Assembly: GCA_903824185.1 (NCBI GenBank)
Contig: CAIJVU010000050.1
Location: forward strand, 1 to 38,596
Direction: 5' to 3'
DNA: 38,596 nucleotides
Source of the DNA: an uncultured Hyphomicrobiales bacterium
Lineage (GTDB): Bacteria; Pseudomonadota; Alphaproteobacteria; Rhizobiales; Beijerinckiaceae
Shown here: positions 1 through 8,528 of the stretch, piece by piece
Layout of the letters: each line of letters opens with the position of its first letter
Numbering within the stretch: the first letter of the stretch is position 1
Made by a program: the position numbers and the translations under genes
Notes under the pieces: model-generated
What the model was told of the DNA's origin: nothing
Seen by the model: only the letters and a program-made list of their open reading frames with translations
The model's database searches: none

Positions 1-410
1 ATGGTGACAATCCGCCCCCACCGCTTTTTCATCATCCCGCGGATGGCTGCACGCGACAGCCGGAACGCCGCATCCAGATTCACCCGCAAAACGAGATCCC
101 AGTCCTCGTCTTTCATCCGCATGAACAGACCGTCACGGGTCAATCCGGCATTATTGACCAAAATATCGACAGAGCCCATGGCCGCTTCAGCAGCCGGCAC
201 CAAAGCCTCAACACTTTCAGCATTCGACAAATCAGCGGGAACCACAAAAGCCCGCTCACCCAATTCCGCCGCAAGCTGATCAAGCACCTCTTTGCGGGTT
301 CCCGAAAGGGCAACCATCGCCCCTTGCGCATGCAGCGACCGCGCGATGGAACCGCCAATGCCGCCTGTAGCGCCGGTCACCAAGGCTGTCTTGCCTGAAA
401 GATTAAACAT
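1..410 (-). CDS. fabG: 3-oxoacyl-ACP reductase FabG, C-terminal part off the window
   Basis: FabG reduces 3-oxoacyl-ACP to 3-hydroxyacyl-ACP with NADPH in cytosolic type II fatty acid synthesis. Reading the minus strand from 410 gives MFNLSGKTALVTGATGGIGG and about 136 residues in all. The SDR Rossmann motif TGATGGIG lies at about residues 13-20 and NNAG at about 88-91. The catalytic YxxxK lies beyond the left edge, so the gene is cut by the window and not broken. An in-frame ATG at 419 also exists, but the AAAGG element abuts it, whereas it lies about 8 nt from the ATG at 410, so 410 is preferred. It follows fabD closely on the same strand, the usual fabD-fabG order. Other SDR reductases are possible, but the fabD context makes FabG very likely. 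Confidence 0.93.
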   Translation of the reverse strand, partial: MFNLSGKTALVTGATGGIGGSIARSLHAQGAMVALSGTRKEVLDQLAAELGERAFVVPADLSNAESVEALVPAAEAAMGSVDILVNNAGLTRDGLFMRMKDEDWDLVLRVNLDAAFRLSRAAIRGMMKKRWGRIVT

Positions 411-433
411 GGCCGTCATCCTTTATAAAAAAA

Positions 434-1378
434 TTAAAAGCCCAAACGCGATTTGAGTGACACAATGTCATCCGGCGCCCCACAAGCAACACCTTCGGCC
501 TGATCCGCGATCCGTTTGACAAGGCCGGTCAGCACTTTTCCGGCCCCCAATTCCACAAACAGTCCAACGCCCGCTTGCGCCATGGCTGCCACGCTTTCAC
601 GCCACCGCACTGTGCCTGTCACTTGCGCCACCAAGCCGTCATAAATCACTTGGGGATCAGTGACAGGTGCCGCATGTACATTGGCAAAGAGCGGAATTTT
701 CGGTGCATGAATCGTGATTTGCGCCAAAGCCTCGCGCATGGCCTCTGCGGCCGGCGCCATCAGGGCACAGTGGAAAGGCGCCGAGACCGTCAGCAAAACG
801 GCCCGCCGCGCACCTTTGGCCTTGGCGATCTCAACGGCCCGATCAATAGCCGCTTTTGTTCCTGATATGACGACCTGCCCGCCCCCGTTATCATTGGCGG
901 CCTGACAGACATCGCCTTGCGCAGCCTCATGAGCCACCGCATTGGCAGCATCAAAATCAAGCCCAAGCAAAGCAGCCATAGCGCCTTCACCAGGGGCGAC
1001 GGCTTTTTGCATGGCATTGCCGCGAATACGCAGCAACCGCGCCGTATCGGCAATCGAAAAGGATCCTGCAGCCGCAAGCGCCGAATATTCACCCAAGGAA
1101 TGACCAGCGACATAAGTGGCATGGCGCGCCAGATCAAAGCCTTCCTGCTCCAGAACGCGCAACAAGGCCATGGACACAGCCATCAAAGCAGGTTGGGCAT
1201 TGGCGGTCAGCGTCAGCTGATCGTCGGGCCCGTTGAAAATAAGCGAGTATAATTTCTGGTCGAGCGCTTCATCGACCTCCTCAAACACCTGTCGGGCCAC
1301 CGCATATTGCTGGGCCAATGCCTGACCCATGCCGACCGCCTGACTGCCTTGTCCGGGAAATGTAAATGCTACACGCAT
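434..1378 (-). CDS. fabD: malonyl-CoA:ACP transacylase FabD
   Basis: FabD moves the malonyl group from CoA to acyl carrier protein, supplying extender units for fatty acid synthesis. The 314-residue product matches the family length. It begins MRVAFTFPGQGSQ, the typical N-terminus with the oxyanion-hole glutamine. The nucleophile motif GHSLG is at residues 92-96 (Ser94), and the later PFHCALM segment carries the catalytic histidine. The frame stays open 21 codons upstream to 1441, but that extension is unlike the family, and a GGAG element lies about 9-10 nt before the ATG at 1378, so the shorter form is chosen. The stop is about 24 nt from the fabG start, consistent with one transcript. Confidence 0.96.
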   Translation of the reverse strand: MRVAFTFPGQGSQAVGMGQALAQQYAVARQVFEEVDEALDQKLYSLIFNGPDDQLTLTANAQPALMAVSMALLRVLEQEGFDLARHATYVAGHSLGEYSALAAAGSFSIADTARLLRIRGNAMQKAVAPGEGAMAALLGLDFDAANAVAHEAAQGDVCQAANDNGGGQVVISGTKAAIDRAVEIAKAKGARRAVLLTVSAPFHCALMAPAAEAMREALAQITIHAPKIPLFANVHAAPVTDPQVIYDGLVAQVTGTVRWRESVAAMAQAGVGLFVELGAGKVLTGLVKRIADQAEGVACGAPDDIVSLKSRLGF

Positions 1379-1618
1379 GCGCTGGCTCCACCCCTCATTG
1401 TCATCACTGCCATCATGATCTGTGCAGACACCAGCGGACAAGCCACTGTCAAGTCTGGCCGTGCATTTTTGCCCCTTTTAAACCCGCAGAAACCGCTTGA
1501 GGCGTGAACCGGCATTGCCAAGGGGGCAAATTTCGCGTTCGGTCCTCCCAGAAGCCTTAGCCCCGATTCGGACATCGCGAATCATCCCACAGCCGGATCA
1601 AGCACAGAGACGACCGCC

Positions 1619-2401
1619 ATGCGTATTGCCACCTGGAACGTCAATTCCATTCGACAGAGACTCCCGCATCTGACGCGTTGGCTCGAAGAGAGCAAACCCG
1701 ACATCGTCTGCCTTCAAGAGTTGAAATGTCAGGAAGACACATTTCCAAAACTGGAGATCGAAGCGCTCGGTTATAATTGCGCCATGCTTGGCCAAAAAAC
1801 CTTCAATGGCGTTGCCATTCTCTCTCGCCTGCCTTTGGAAGATGTGCGACGTGGCCTGCCCGGGGATGATAGCGACGAGCAGGCGCGCTATATCGAAGCG
1901 GTGGTCTCAACCCCCACAGGCGTTGTGCGCATCGCCTCCATCTATCTGCCAAACGGCAATCCCGTGGGCACAGAAAAATTCCCCTACAAGCTGGCCTTCA
2001 TGGATCGCCTGATCCGGCATGCGCGCGAACTTCTCGCGCTTGAAGAGTCGCTTATTCTGGCGGGCGACTACAACATCATCCCGACCGATCTTGATGCCAA
2101 ACAGCCAGAACTCTGGACACAGGACGCCTTGGCCCAACCCGAAAGCCGTGCGCGCTTTCAAACGCTCAAAAATTGGGGCTTTATCGACGCGATCCGAAGC
2201 TGTGCGCCGGATACGCCGCTTTACACATTCTGGGATTATCAGGCAGGCGCTTGGCAAAAAAACAACGGTATCCGCATCGACCATCTTCTGCTGTCGCCTG
2301 AGGCTTCGGCAAAGCTTGAAAAAGCGGGTATCGACAAAGAGGTGCGCTCTTGGGAAAAGCCATCCGACCATGTCCCCTCATGGGTGGAACTGTCACTCTA
2401 A
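1619..2401 (+). CDS. xth: exodeoxyribonuclease III (AP endonuclease)
   Basis: ExoIII-family enzymes cleave DNA 5' of abasic sites and remove 3' blocking groups in base excision repair. The 260-residue protein starts MRIATWNVNSIRQRL, as is typical. Conserved residues are visible: Asn7 (WNVNS), Glu34 in LQELK (Mg2+ ligand), Asp150 and Asn152 in AGDYNI, and the C-terminal SDHVP with Asp250 and His251. No clear Shine-Dalgarno sequence precedes the ATG. It is divergent from fabD across about 240 bp (1379-1618), in which I see no further gene. It ends 13 nt from the stop of the convergent ExoR-like gene. Confidence 0.96.
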   Translation: MRIATWNVNSIRQRLPHLTRWLEESKPDIVCLQELKCQEDTFPKLEIEALGYNCAMLGQKTFNGVAILSRLPLEDVRRGLPGDDSDEQARYIEAVVSTPTGVVRIASIYLPNGNPVGTEKFPYKLAFMDRLIRHARELLALEESLILAGDYNIIPTDLDAKQPELWTQDALAQPESRARFQTLKNWGFIDAIRSCAPDTPLYTFWDYQAGAWQKNNGIRIDHLLLSPEASAKLEKAGIDKEVRSWEKPSDHVPSWVELSL

Positions 2402-2414
2402 CCGATTGAGAAAA

Positions 2415-3254
2415 TCAGCGTTTCACACGCTTATATTGTTCGATATAGGACAGTGCGGCAAGACGATCCGTATCGGCTGCGACATTAAAGGCGTCATCAT
2501 GCAGTGTGATGATCCAGCCGTCACTTTCGGATTTGGCGGCGTTGCGGGCAATTTGCAACCACATCAATCCGCGGGCCCGTTGCAACATGCCGCCTTCTCC
2601 TGAAAACAACATCCGTCCCAACATGGCTTGGGATTGCATATGGCCTTTTTCAGCAGAGAGATTGAACCAGCGTAAAGCCTGACGGGCATCTTGCACGCCG
2701 CCCACACCTTCAAGCGTCAGACGCCCCAGACTATATTGGGCATCGGGGTCACCAAACCAAGTGGCAGCATAGGCGAACACTTCTCGCGCGCGTTGCGGGT
2801 TCGGAGCAATGGAGGTGTTGGGGACGCCTTCCAGATAAAGTGTCGCGAGCGAGACAAAGGCATTGGCCACAAAACGCGCATTGGGCGAGTCCGGCGCTTC
2901 ATCCGCATAATCATTGCAGATTTTGGAAAAATGCTCAAAAGCCTTGAGCTTGTTGGCCGCAACCCCATCGCCCTCGGCATACATGCGGCCGAGCTTCCAT
3001 TCCGCCATGGCGTGACCATGGGTTGCCGCATATTCCAAGGCTTTGAGTGCTGAGCCTTTGTCACCATTATTATATTGGTTCATTCCGAGACGAAACGCTT
3101 CCGCCACATTGGGGAATGAGCCCGCGATCACCGGCTGAGCTGAGGTGACAGGCGGCGTTGCATCCAACGCCAGCGCTGACGAAAAAAGGCCCCCGCTGCC
3201 CAAAAGGCAGCAGAGGCAGATAAAAACTGATCGGGAGCGATCAGATATCGGCAT
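2415..3254 (-). CDS. exoR: Sel1-repeat periplasmic protein, ExoR-like
   Basis: A signal peptide (hydrophobic residues about 9-29, likely cleavage after ALA) is followed by several Sel1-like helical repeats, for example [15 protein letters not shown] and [15 protein letters not shown]. Length (about 279 aa) and arrangement resemble rhizobial ExoR, the periplasmic inhibitor of the ChvG/ExoS-ChvI two-component system controlling exopolysaccharide, motility and acid response. That role is inferred from similarity; no chvG or chvI is in the window. The start is uncertain. ATG at 3254 follows AAAGGTG at about 11 nt, while a GTG at 3269 (adding MKNTA) is also possible. Either start lies inside the end of ilvD (14 or 29 nt overlap), so the two genes are probably co-translated. 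A generic Sel1 protein remains possible. Confidence 0.72.
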   Translation of the reverse strand: MPISDRSRSVFICLCCLLGSGGLFSSALALDATPPVTSAQPVIAGSFPNVAEAFRLGMNQYNNGDKGSALKALEYAATHGHAMAEWKLGRMYAEGDGVAANKLKAFEHFSKICNDYADEAPDSPNARFVANAFVSLATLYLEGVPNTSIAPNPQRAREVFAYAATWFGDPDAQYSLGRLTLEGVGGVQDARQALRWFNLSAEKGHMQSQAMLGRMLFSGEGGMLQRARGLMWLQIARNAAKSESDGWIITLHDDAFNVAADTDRLAALSYIEQYKRVKR

Positions 3255-4971
3255 AGCAGTGTTTTTCACCTTTGCCGCCCGGATGCGTCACAGCACCATC
3301 CAGCGCCGAACCCACAGTCTGGGCATATTTCCAAATCGCGCCAGACCCGTAATCGGTTTCCCGCGAAGCCCATTGCTTGTGCCGTTCGGCCAATTCGGCG
3401 TCCGACAAATCAACGGTCAGGGTTCCGGCAATCGCATCAAGCGAAATGATGTCACCATCTTTCAGCAAGGCAATCGGCCCGCCGACGGCGGCCTCAGGCC
3501 CCACATGGCCGACACAGAAACCGCGCGTCGCGCCCGAAAAACGACCATCGGTGATCAGGGCCACTTTGTCACCCATCCCCTGCCCGTAAAGGGCAGCAGT
3601 GGTTGCCAGCATTTCGCGCATGCCCGGACCGCCTTTCGGCCCCTCATAGCGGATCACCAAAACATCGCCCTCTTTGTAATGACGCTGTTTGACCGCTTCA
3701 AAGCAGTCTTCTTCATTGTCAAAGCAACGGGCTGGGCCCGAAAATTTCTGTTGGTCTACCGGCATGCCGGCAACTTTCACAATGGCTCCATCAGGCGCCA
3801 GATTGCCGCGCAGACCCACCACACCACCGGTCGGGGTGATCGGATCATTGGCAGGGCGAACCACGTCCTGATCGGGGTTCCATTTCACGGAAGCGAGGTT
3901 TTCCGCAATGGTGCGGCCAGTCACCGTCATGCAATCCCCGTGCAGATAGCCATGGTCGAGCAAAGTTTTCATGAGCAACGGAATACCGCCCACTTCAAAC
4001 ATGTCCTTGGCGACATAGCGACCACCCGGCTTCAAATCGGCGATATAGGGCGTCTTTTTGAAGATTTCCGCGACATCGAACAAAGTGAATTCAATGCCTG
4101 CTTCATGGGCAATGGCGGGCAGATGCAAAGCCGCATTGGTTGATCCGCCCGAAGCGGCCACAACGGTTGCGGCATTTTCGAGGGACTTCAATGTCACGAT
4201 ATCACGCGGACGGATTTGCTTATGGATGAGTTCAACGACCATTTCACCGGCCGTCATGCAAAATTGATCGCGCACCTCGTAGGGGGCAGGCGCACCGGCG
4301 GAATAGGGCAAAGCCAGACCGATGGCCTCGGAAATCGTCGCCATGGTATTGGCGGTGAATTGCGCACCGCAGGCACCGGCTGACGGGCAGGCCTTTTGCT
4401 CAAGCTCTTCCAGGTCTTCATCCGACATATCGCCGACGGAATGTTTGCCGACCGCTTCAAACACATCCTGCACGGTCACAGGACGCCCTTTGAATGTACC
4501 CGGCAGGATCGAGCCGCCATAGATGAAGATGGAGGGGACATTCAAACGCACCATGGCCATCATCATGCCCGGCAAGGATTTGTCACAGCCTGCAAGGCCA
4601 ACCAAGGCATCATAGCAATGGCCGCGCATGGTCAGTTCGACAGAATCGGCGATCACTTCGCGCGAGACCAGCGAGGCTTTCATGCCCTGATGGCCCATCG
4701 CAATCCCGTCCGTCACAGAAATGGTGCAAAATTCACGCGGGGTGCCGCCACCGGCTGCCACGCCTTTTTTGACAGCCTGCGCCTGCCGCATCAGAGAAAT
4801 ATTGCACGGTGCTGCCTCGTTCCAGCATGACGCCACACCGACGAAAGGCTGGCTCATCTGGGCCCGTGTCAGACCCATTGCATAATAGTAAGAACGATGC
4901 GGGGCCCGTTGCGGACCTTCCGTCACGTGCCGGCTGGGCAGTTTTGATTTATCGATGACATTATGGCTCAT
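3241..4971 (-). CDS. ilvD: dihydroxy-acid dehydratase IlvD
   Basis: IlvD dehydrates 2,3-dihydroxy-isovalerate and 2,3-dihydroxy-3-methylvalerate to the 2-keto acid precursors of valine and isoleucine. The 576-residue product has the family hallmarks. Iron-sulfur cysteines are likely Cys56 (NEAAPCN), Cys129 (GLAGCDKS, with the lysine that is carbamylated in homologues) and Cys201 ([11 protein letters not shown]). [13 protein letters not shown] is at about 85-97. The frame extends 21 codons upstream of the ATG at 4971, but the family consensus starts near [10 protein letters not shown] and a GAGGGATGG element lies about 10 nt before it. The length fits the roughly 560-575 aa class rather than the longer E. 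coli form. Its 3' end overlaps the next gene, the ExoR-like protein. Confidence 0.96.
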   Translation of the reverse strand: MSHNVIDKSKLPSRHVTEGPQRAPHRSYYYAMGLTRAQMSQPFVGVASCWNEAAPCNISLMRQAQAVKKGVAAGGGTPREFCTISVTDGIAMGHQGMKASLVSREVIADSVELTMRGHCYDALVGLAGCDKSLPGMMMAMVRLNVPSIFIYGGSILPGTFKGRPVTVQDVFEAVGKHSVGDMSDEDLEELEQKACPSAGACGAQFTANTMATISEAIGLALPYSAGAPAPYEVRDQFCMTAGEMVVELIHKQIRPRDIVTLKSLENAATVVAASGGSTNAALHLPAIAHEAGIEFTLFDVAEIFKKTPYIADLKPGGRYVAKDMFEVGGIPLLMKTLLDHGYLHGDCMTVTGRTIAENLASVKWNPDQDVVRPANDPITPTGGVVGLRGNLAPDGAIVKVAGMPVDQQKFSGPARCFDNEEDCFEAVKQRHYKEGDVLVIRYEGPKGGPGMREMLATTAALYGQGMGDKVALITDGRFSGATRGFCVGHVGPEAAVGGPIALLKDGDIISLDAIAGTLTVDLSDAELAERHKQWASRETDYGSGAIWKYAQTVGSALDGAVTHPGGKGEKHCYADI

Positions 4972-5165
4972 GATGGATCCATCCCTCGTTATTTTGGTCA
5001 AAAGCAATGCGCGCCCATGCACAATTCCCGACAAGACGGCGCATTGACATGCCTCTCTTTTACCTACCCCTTTGCCACAGTGTCAAAAACCCCGTCCTTG
5101 AAACGCGGTTAATAATCCCTGCCTGAGCCCGCTTTGTGGCAGGATTTCGGCAAATCAGGGCATTC

Positions 5166-5233
5166 TGCAACACACCTATGAAGAAATGGCAGGTGTTGCA
5201 AACCTGCAACAGTTACAGGCGCGCCATGTTGCA
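5166..5233. promoter_or_regulatory. four TGTTGCA/TGCAACA heptamers upstream of mntH
   Basis: The heptamer TGCAACA or its complement TGTTGCA occurs four times: 5166-5172, 5194-5200, 5205-5211 and 5227-5233. The two middle copies form a perfect 7-bp inverted repeat with an AACC spacer, and the last overlaps the proposed -35 element. This is the pattern of a dimeric repressor operator. NRAMP genes in alphaproteobacteria are often controlled by the Fur-type Mn regulator Mur or by MntR, so a metal-dependent repressor is the obvious guess. The identity is inferred from context only. The rest of the ilvD-mntH intergenic region (4972-5285) shows no gene. Confidence 0.55.
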
Positions 5234-5256
5234 CCTCTGCGCATAAAGTCTATGAT
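5229..5256 (+). promoter_or_regulatory. candidate sigma-70 promoter of mntH
   Basis: TTGCAC (5229-5234) and TATGAT (5251-5256) are separated by 16 nt and lie just ahead of the mntH start at 5286. Transcription would begin around 5263, leaving a leader of about 25 nt containing the AGGAG ribosome-binding site. The -35 overlaps one of the repeated heptamers. This is a pattern match only. Confidence 0.5.
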
Positions 5257-5285
5257 ACCCTCGCATCAGGAGATCCATCAGACCC

Positions 5286-6626
5286 ATGACCGTCAAACGT
5301 CCGACTGCCAACGGCTGGAACCGTCAAAGTCCGCGTGCCTCTTTGGGCGAGATGCATGGATCGGTGCCCATCAACCGCGCCCTCCCTCCCTACAAGCGCT
5401 TTCTGGCCTTTATCGGCCCCGGCTATCTTGTGGCCGTTGGTTATATGGATCCCGGCAATTGGGCCACCTCTTTGAATGGCGGGGCGCGGTTCGGCTATGC
5501 ATTGCTGTGCATCGTCTTGTTTTCCAATCTGATGGCGGTCTTGCTGCAAAGCTTTGCCGCCCGTCTGGCCATTGCCAGCGGACGGGATCTCGCACAGGCC
5601 TGCCGCGATCAGTTTTCGGTGCCGGTCACGGCCTTTTTATGGCTCATGGCGGAGCTGGCCATTATCGCCACCGATCTGGCCGAAGTCATCGGCACAGCCA
5701 TCGGCCTTAAATTGTTGTTCGGCCTGCCTTTGACGCTGGGGATCATATTGACGGCCTGTGATGTCTTTTTATTGCTGGCCTTGCAGCATTTCGGCTTTCG
5801 CCGCTTGGAAGGGCTGGTGATCAGCCTGATGGCGCTGATTGCCGCGGCCATGCTGGTTCAGATGGTGCTGGTCAAGCCCGATTGGGGCGGCGTGTTACTG
5901 GGCTTTATCCCCAGCAGCGATCTGATCAAAGACCCCGAAATGCTCTATCTATCGATGGGGATTATCGGGGCCACGGTCATGCCGCATAATCTCTTTTTGC
6001 ACAGCGGCATTGTCCAGACACGCCAAGCCGGACGCACCGATGCGGAACGGGCGGAGGATTTGCGCTTCGCCAATACCGATACAGCCATTGCCCTGACCTT
6101 TGCCTTGTTCATCAATGCCGCGATTTTGATTCTGGCGGCGCAGAGTTTTCATTGGTCGGGCCATAGCGGGGTCACGGAAATCGAGGAGGCGCATGGGCTG
6201 TTATCTTCTTTGCTCGGCTCGACTGTGGCACCGATCCTGTTTGCGTTGTCCCTGATCGGCTGCGGATTGAATTCCACCATCACTGCAACCCTTGCGGGAC
6301 AAATTGTCATGGAAGGGTTTTTGTCGATTTCCATGCCGCCTTGGGCGCGTCGCTTGGTGACGCGGCTGATGGCGATTGTGCCGGCGGTCATGGTCGGGAT
6401 TCTGGCGGGGGATCAGGGCACCAGCCAATTGCTGGTGCTGTCGCAGGTGATTTTGGGCCTGCAATTGCCCTTTGCCATGGTTCCCTTGCTGATATTTGTC
6501 TCCGATCGCAGCAAAATGGGGGCGCTTGTCGCCCCGCGCTGGCAACAAGGGCTGGGACTTCTGGTGGCGGTGCTGATTATCGGCCTCAACCTGAAATTGA
6601 GCTTTGACCTGCTATCCGGCCTGTGA
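5286..6626 (+). CDS. mntH: NRAMP-family divalent metal transporter MntH
   Basis: Proton-coupled importer of Mn2+ (and Fe2+) in the inner membrane. The 446-residue protein has about 11 hydrophobic segments. Both metal-site motifs are present: DPGN at residues 55-58 (TM1, followed by WATSLNGGARFGY) and the TM6 motif with Met232-Pro233-His234 (ATVMPHNLFLHSG). The N-terminal tail of about 35 residues before TM1 is slightly long; Met23 (5352) is an alternative start, but the CAGGAG element about 13 nt before 5286 favours the longer form. The gene stands alone behind its own promoter and repeated-heptamer region. No convincing terminator follows. Confidence 0.95.
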   Translation: MTVKRPTANGWNRQSPRASLGEMHGSVPINRALPPYKRFLAFIGPGYLVAVGYMDPGNWATSLNGGARFGYALLCIVLFSNLMAVLLQSFAARLAIASGRDLAQACRDQFSVPVTAFLWLMAELAIIATDLAEVIGTAIGLKLLFGLPLTLGIILTACDVFLLLALQHFGFRRLEGLVISLMALIAAAMLVQMVLVKPDWGGVLLGFIPSSDLIKDPEMLYLSMGIIGATVMPHNLFLHSGIVQTRQAGRTDAERAEDLRFANTDTAIALTFALFINAAILILAAQSFHWSGHSGVTEIEEAHGLLSSLLGSTVAPILFALSLIGCGLNSTITATLAGQIVMEGFLSISMPPWARRLVTRLMAIVPAVMVGILAGDQGTSQLLVLSQVILGLQLPFAMVPLLIFVSDRSKMGALVAPRWQQGLGLLVAVLIIGLNLKLSFDLLSGL

Positions 6627-6719
6627 CCTCAGCCTTTTTTGCGCACAGGAGGGCTAGCAAGCCGCGCGCGAAGGCGATATGGTCCGCCAAAATCGGGGAT
6701 AGAGACCGGAGTTCAAGAC

Positions 6720-6965
6720 ATGTCCGACCACGCCGTTCCGCATTTCAAAAATGACAAGGGCCTGCCCTCCATTACGGTCAGCGCCAAGGAATTCATGTGT
6801 GTCGGGGCCTCTCCGCCCTTCGATCATCCGCATATTTTCATTGATATGGGCGGTGATAACGAGGCGCTTTGCCCCTATTGCTCCACGCTTTTCCGCTATG
6901 ACGCCAGCCTGCACGAAGCCTGCGAACCGGCCGATTGCATCTTTGATACGGCGCAGGCGGCCTGA
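6720..6965 (+). CDS. zf-CHCC zinc-finger protein (NDUFS6-like)
   Basis: Small 81-residue protein. Cys26 (FMCVG), His35 (FDHPH), Cys50 and Cys53 (ALCPYC) form the CHCC zinc site of the family related to the complex I accessory subunit NDUFS6. Stand-alone bacterial members are common in alphaproteobacteria and have been linked to complex I, though their role in bacteria is poorly defined. The frame is open from 6639, but family members begin close to the MSDHAVPHF start, so ATG 6720 is chosen. It is 15 nt upstream of the flavin monooxygenase and probably co-transcribed with it. Confidence 0.82.
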   Translation: MSDHAVPHFKNDKGLPSITVSAKEFMCVGASPPFDHPHIFIDMGGDNEALCPYCSTLFRYDASLHEACEPADCIFDTAQAA

Positions 6966-6980
6966 AAACAGGCCAGACCG

Positions 6981-8192
6981 ATGGCCGACGCGCCTGTCAT
7001 TGTTGTGGGGGCCGGAATTGCGGGCCTGACATGCGCTTTGGCGCTGGCCCGTTCGGGCCGCCCTGTCACGCTGATTGAAAAACGCACCCATCTTGAAGAA
7101 GTCGGCGCGGGCCTGCAGCTGTCCCCCAATGCCTCGCGCGTGCTCATCGATCTGGGTCTGGGCAAAGCCCTGATGCGGGCGGCCTGTGCGCCGCTGTCGC
7201 TGGATGTGGTGTTGGGGCGCAGCGGCCAACGACTGGCGCGCGCGCCTTTGGCCGATGCCATGATGGCGCGGTACAACGCCCCCTATCTCGTCATCCACCG
7301 CGCCGATTTGCAGCAAATTCTGCTCGATCATGTGCGTGGCCTTGGCGTGATCCCGATCCATGTGGGCCGCACCCCGCAGCATATCGAGCAAGACGAGCAC
7401 GGCGTCACCCTGACCATGACGAACCAGCAAGGTGATCTCGAACATCTCAATGGTCAGGCCCTTGTCGGTGCCGACGGCCTGCACTCCTCGGTTGCAGGCT
7501 TGCTGGGGGATCCCTCGCAAGCGCGGCCCGCGGGCTATCAGGCATGGCGCGGCACAGTGCCGATGCGGGCAGTGCCGCAACATCTGGAAACAAACCGCAC
7601 CACTTTGTGGCTGGGGCGTGAGGGCCATGCCGTGACCTATCCGCTGCAAGGCGGGCAAAGCTTCAATCTGGTGGTGGTGACGCGCGAGAAAAGCGCCGAA
7701 CAGGGCTGGTCGCGCGAGGGGCAAACCGACGTGTTGCGCGCACGGCTCAGGCACTGGAGCCCGCTTTTGCCGCTGATTGAGGCCATGCAGAGTTTTAAGA
7801 TCTGGACGCTTTACGACCGCCCGCCCCGCGCCCGCTGGAACAAAGGCCGTTGTGTGCTGATCGGCGATGCCGTGCATCCGGTGCTGCCGTTTCTGGCGCA
7901 AGGTGCTGCTTTGGCCATCGAGGATGCCGCAAGCCTCAGCCTGTGCCTGACCCGCTATCCCGACCAACCGGCTGAGGCCTTTGCCACGCTGTCGCGCATC
8001 CGGCATGTGCGGGCCGAACGCGTGCAGCAGCAAGCGCGCCGCAACGGGCAGATTTACCACCTGCCTTGGCCGCTCTCGCTGGCTCGGGATCGGGTGATTG
8101 CCCAAAAAGGCGCGGGCCTGATGGAGGATTATGACTGGCTTTATGGCTGGTCTCTGGCAGGCAAAACGGCGTTGACGCCCCCGGCCCTGTGA
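6981..8192 (+). CDS. FAD-dependent monooxygenase (UbiH/salicylate-hydroxylase type)
   Basis: Class A flavoprotein hydroxylase of 403 residues. The N-terminal dinucleotide fold is GAGIAG at residues 10-15 followed by a ValThrLeuIleGlu strand end, and the second FAD motif GDAVHPVLPFLAQGA has Asp296. The family inserts one oxygen atom into an aromatic ring using NAD(P)H or another donor. The substrate cannot be read from the sequence: salicylate-like compounds or a ubiquinone intermediate (as with alphaproteobacterial UbiL/UbiH relatives) are both possible. The C-terminal part is shorter and less hydrophobic than in membrane-associated Ubi hydroxylases. It follows the zf-CHCC gene by 15 nt. A weak ribosome-binding site makes the exact start moderately certain. 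Confidence 0.85.
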   Translation: MADAPVIVVGAGIAGLTCALALARSGRPVTLIEKRTHLEEVGAGLQLSPNASRVLIDLGLGKALMRAACAPLSLDVVLGRSGQRLARAPLADAMMARYNAPYLVIHRADLQQILLDHVRGLGVIPIHVGRTPQHIEQDEHGVTLTMTNQQGDLEHLNGQALVGADGLHSSVAGLLGDPSQARPAGYQAWRGTVPMRAVPQHLETNRTTLWLGREGHAVTYPLQGGQSFNLVVVTREKSAEQGWSREGQTDVLRARLRHWSPLLPLIEAMQSFKIWTLYDRPPRARWNKGRCVLIGDAVHPVLPFLAQGAALAIEDAASLSLCLTRYPDQPAEAFATLSRIRHVRAERVQQQARRNGQIYHLPWPLSLARDRVIAQKGAGLMEDYDWLYGWSLAGKTALTPPAL

Positions 8193-8310
8193 GGTTTTTC
8201 GGTTTAAAGGCCTGAAACCGTCCCCATTTACCGAAGTCTCCCCTCTTGCCAGATGCCGCAAGGGAGGTTAGCCAAGAACCCGTCGCCCCCGTGCTCGGCA
8301 CCCGGGCGAT

Positions 8311-8386
8311 GCCGATGTAACCCAATGGTAGAGGTAGACGACTTAAAATCGTTCCAGTGCGGGTTCGAGTCCCGCCATCGGCACCA
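8311..8386 (+). tRNA. tRNA with UAA (Leu) anticodon and short variable loop
   Basis: All arms can be drawn. The acceptor stem is GCCGATG/CATCGGC (8311-8317 with 8376-8382), with discriminator A at 8383 and encoded CCA at 8384-8386. The D arm is ACC/GGT around a loop holding GGTAGA. The anticodon stem is GACGA/TCGTT with loop CTTAAAA, giving anticodon UAA, which reads the leucine codon UUA. The variable loop has only 5 nt (CCAGT), and the T arm is GCGGG-TTCGAGT-CCCGC. A bacterial tRNA-Leu normally has a long variable arm and about 85 nt. This gene has a class II-like D arm but class I length (76 nt). It may be a divergent functional tRNA, a decoy or a degenerate copy. It lies next to the type III restriction-modification genes. 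Confidence 0.85.
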
Positions 8387-8470
8387 TTTCTTCAAACAAT
8401 CAGCCCCTGCACGAAAAGCCAGCCATGCTCCGGCTTGCAATCGCCTGTCTTTCATGAAAATACAAAAAAA

Positions 8471-8492
8471 GCCCCCTGCCGTGAGTCGGGGC
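8471..8492 (-). terminator. terminator-like hairpin on the minus strand
   Basis: GCCCC (8471-8475) pairs with GGGGC (8488-8492) around a 12-nt loop. Read on the minus strand the hairpin is followed directly by seven T residues (complement of 8464-8470). No minus-strand gene is recognised just upstream of it, so its client is unclear. Confidence 0.4.
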
Positions 8493-8503
8493 CCGCTGAT
8501 CTT

Positions 8504-8528
8504 GAAAAAAGCCAGTCGTGCTTTTTTC
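8504..8528 (+). terminator. hairpin with A- and T-rich arms, possible bidirectional terminator
   Basis: GAAAAAAGC (8504-8512) and GCTTTTTTC (8520-8528) are perfect complements around a 7-nt loop. The T-rich right arm gives a terminator-like shape on either strand, so it may end the tRNA transcript before the methylase gene. The stem is poor in GC, which lowers confidence. The remainder of 8387-8601 shows no gene. Confidence 0.4.

Noticed and set aside
6620-6649. CCTGTG/CACAGG repeat at the mntH stop as a terminator
   Set aside because: Six-base arms around an 18-nt loop with the T-run inside the loop do not form a terminator.
6654-8261. A 535-codon open frame antisense to the flavin monooxygenase
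   Set aside because: Composition is rich in Arg, Gln, His and Gly with no domain, and the opposite strand encodes a clear FAD enzyme. It is a shadow of high-GC codon bias.
8291-8303. Short match to the tRNA 3' end (CGGCACC) just upstream of the tRNA, as a possible attachment site
   Set aside because: Only 7-8 bases match, it is on the wrong side of the restriction genes, and no integrase is present.
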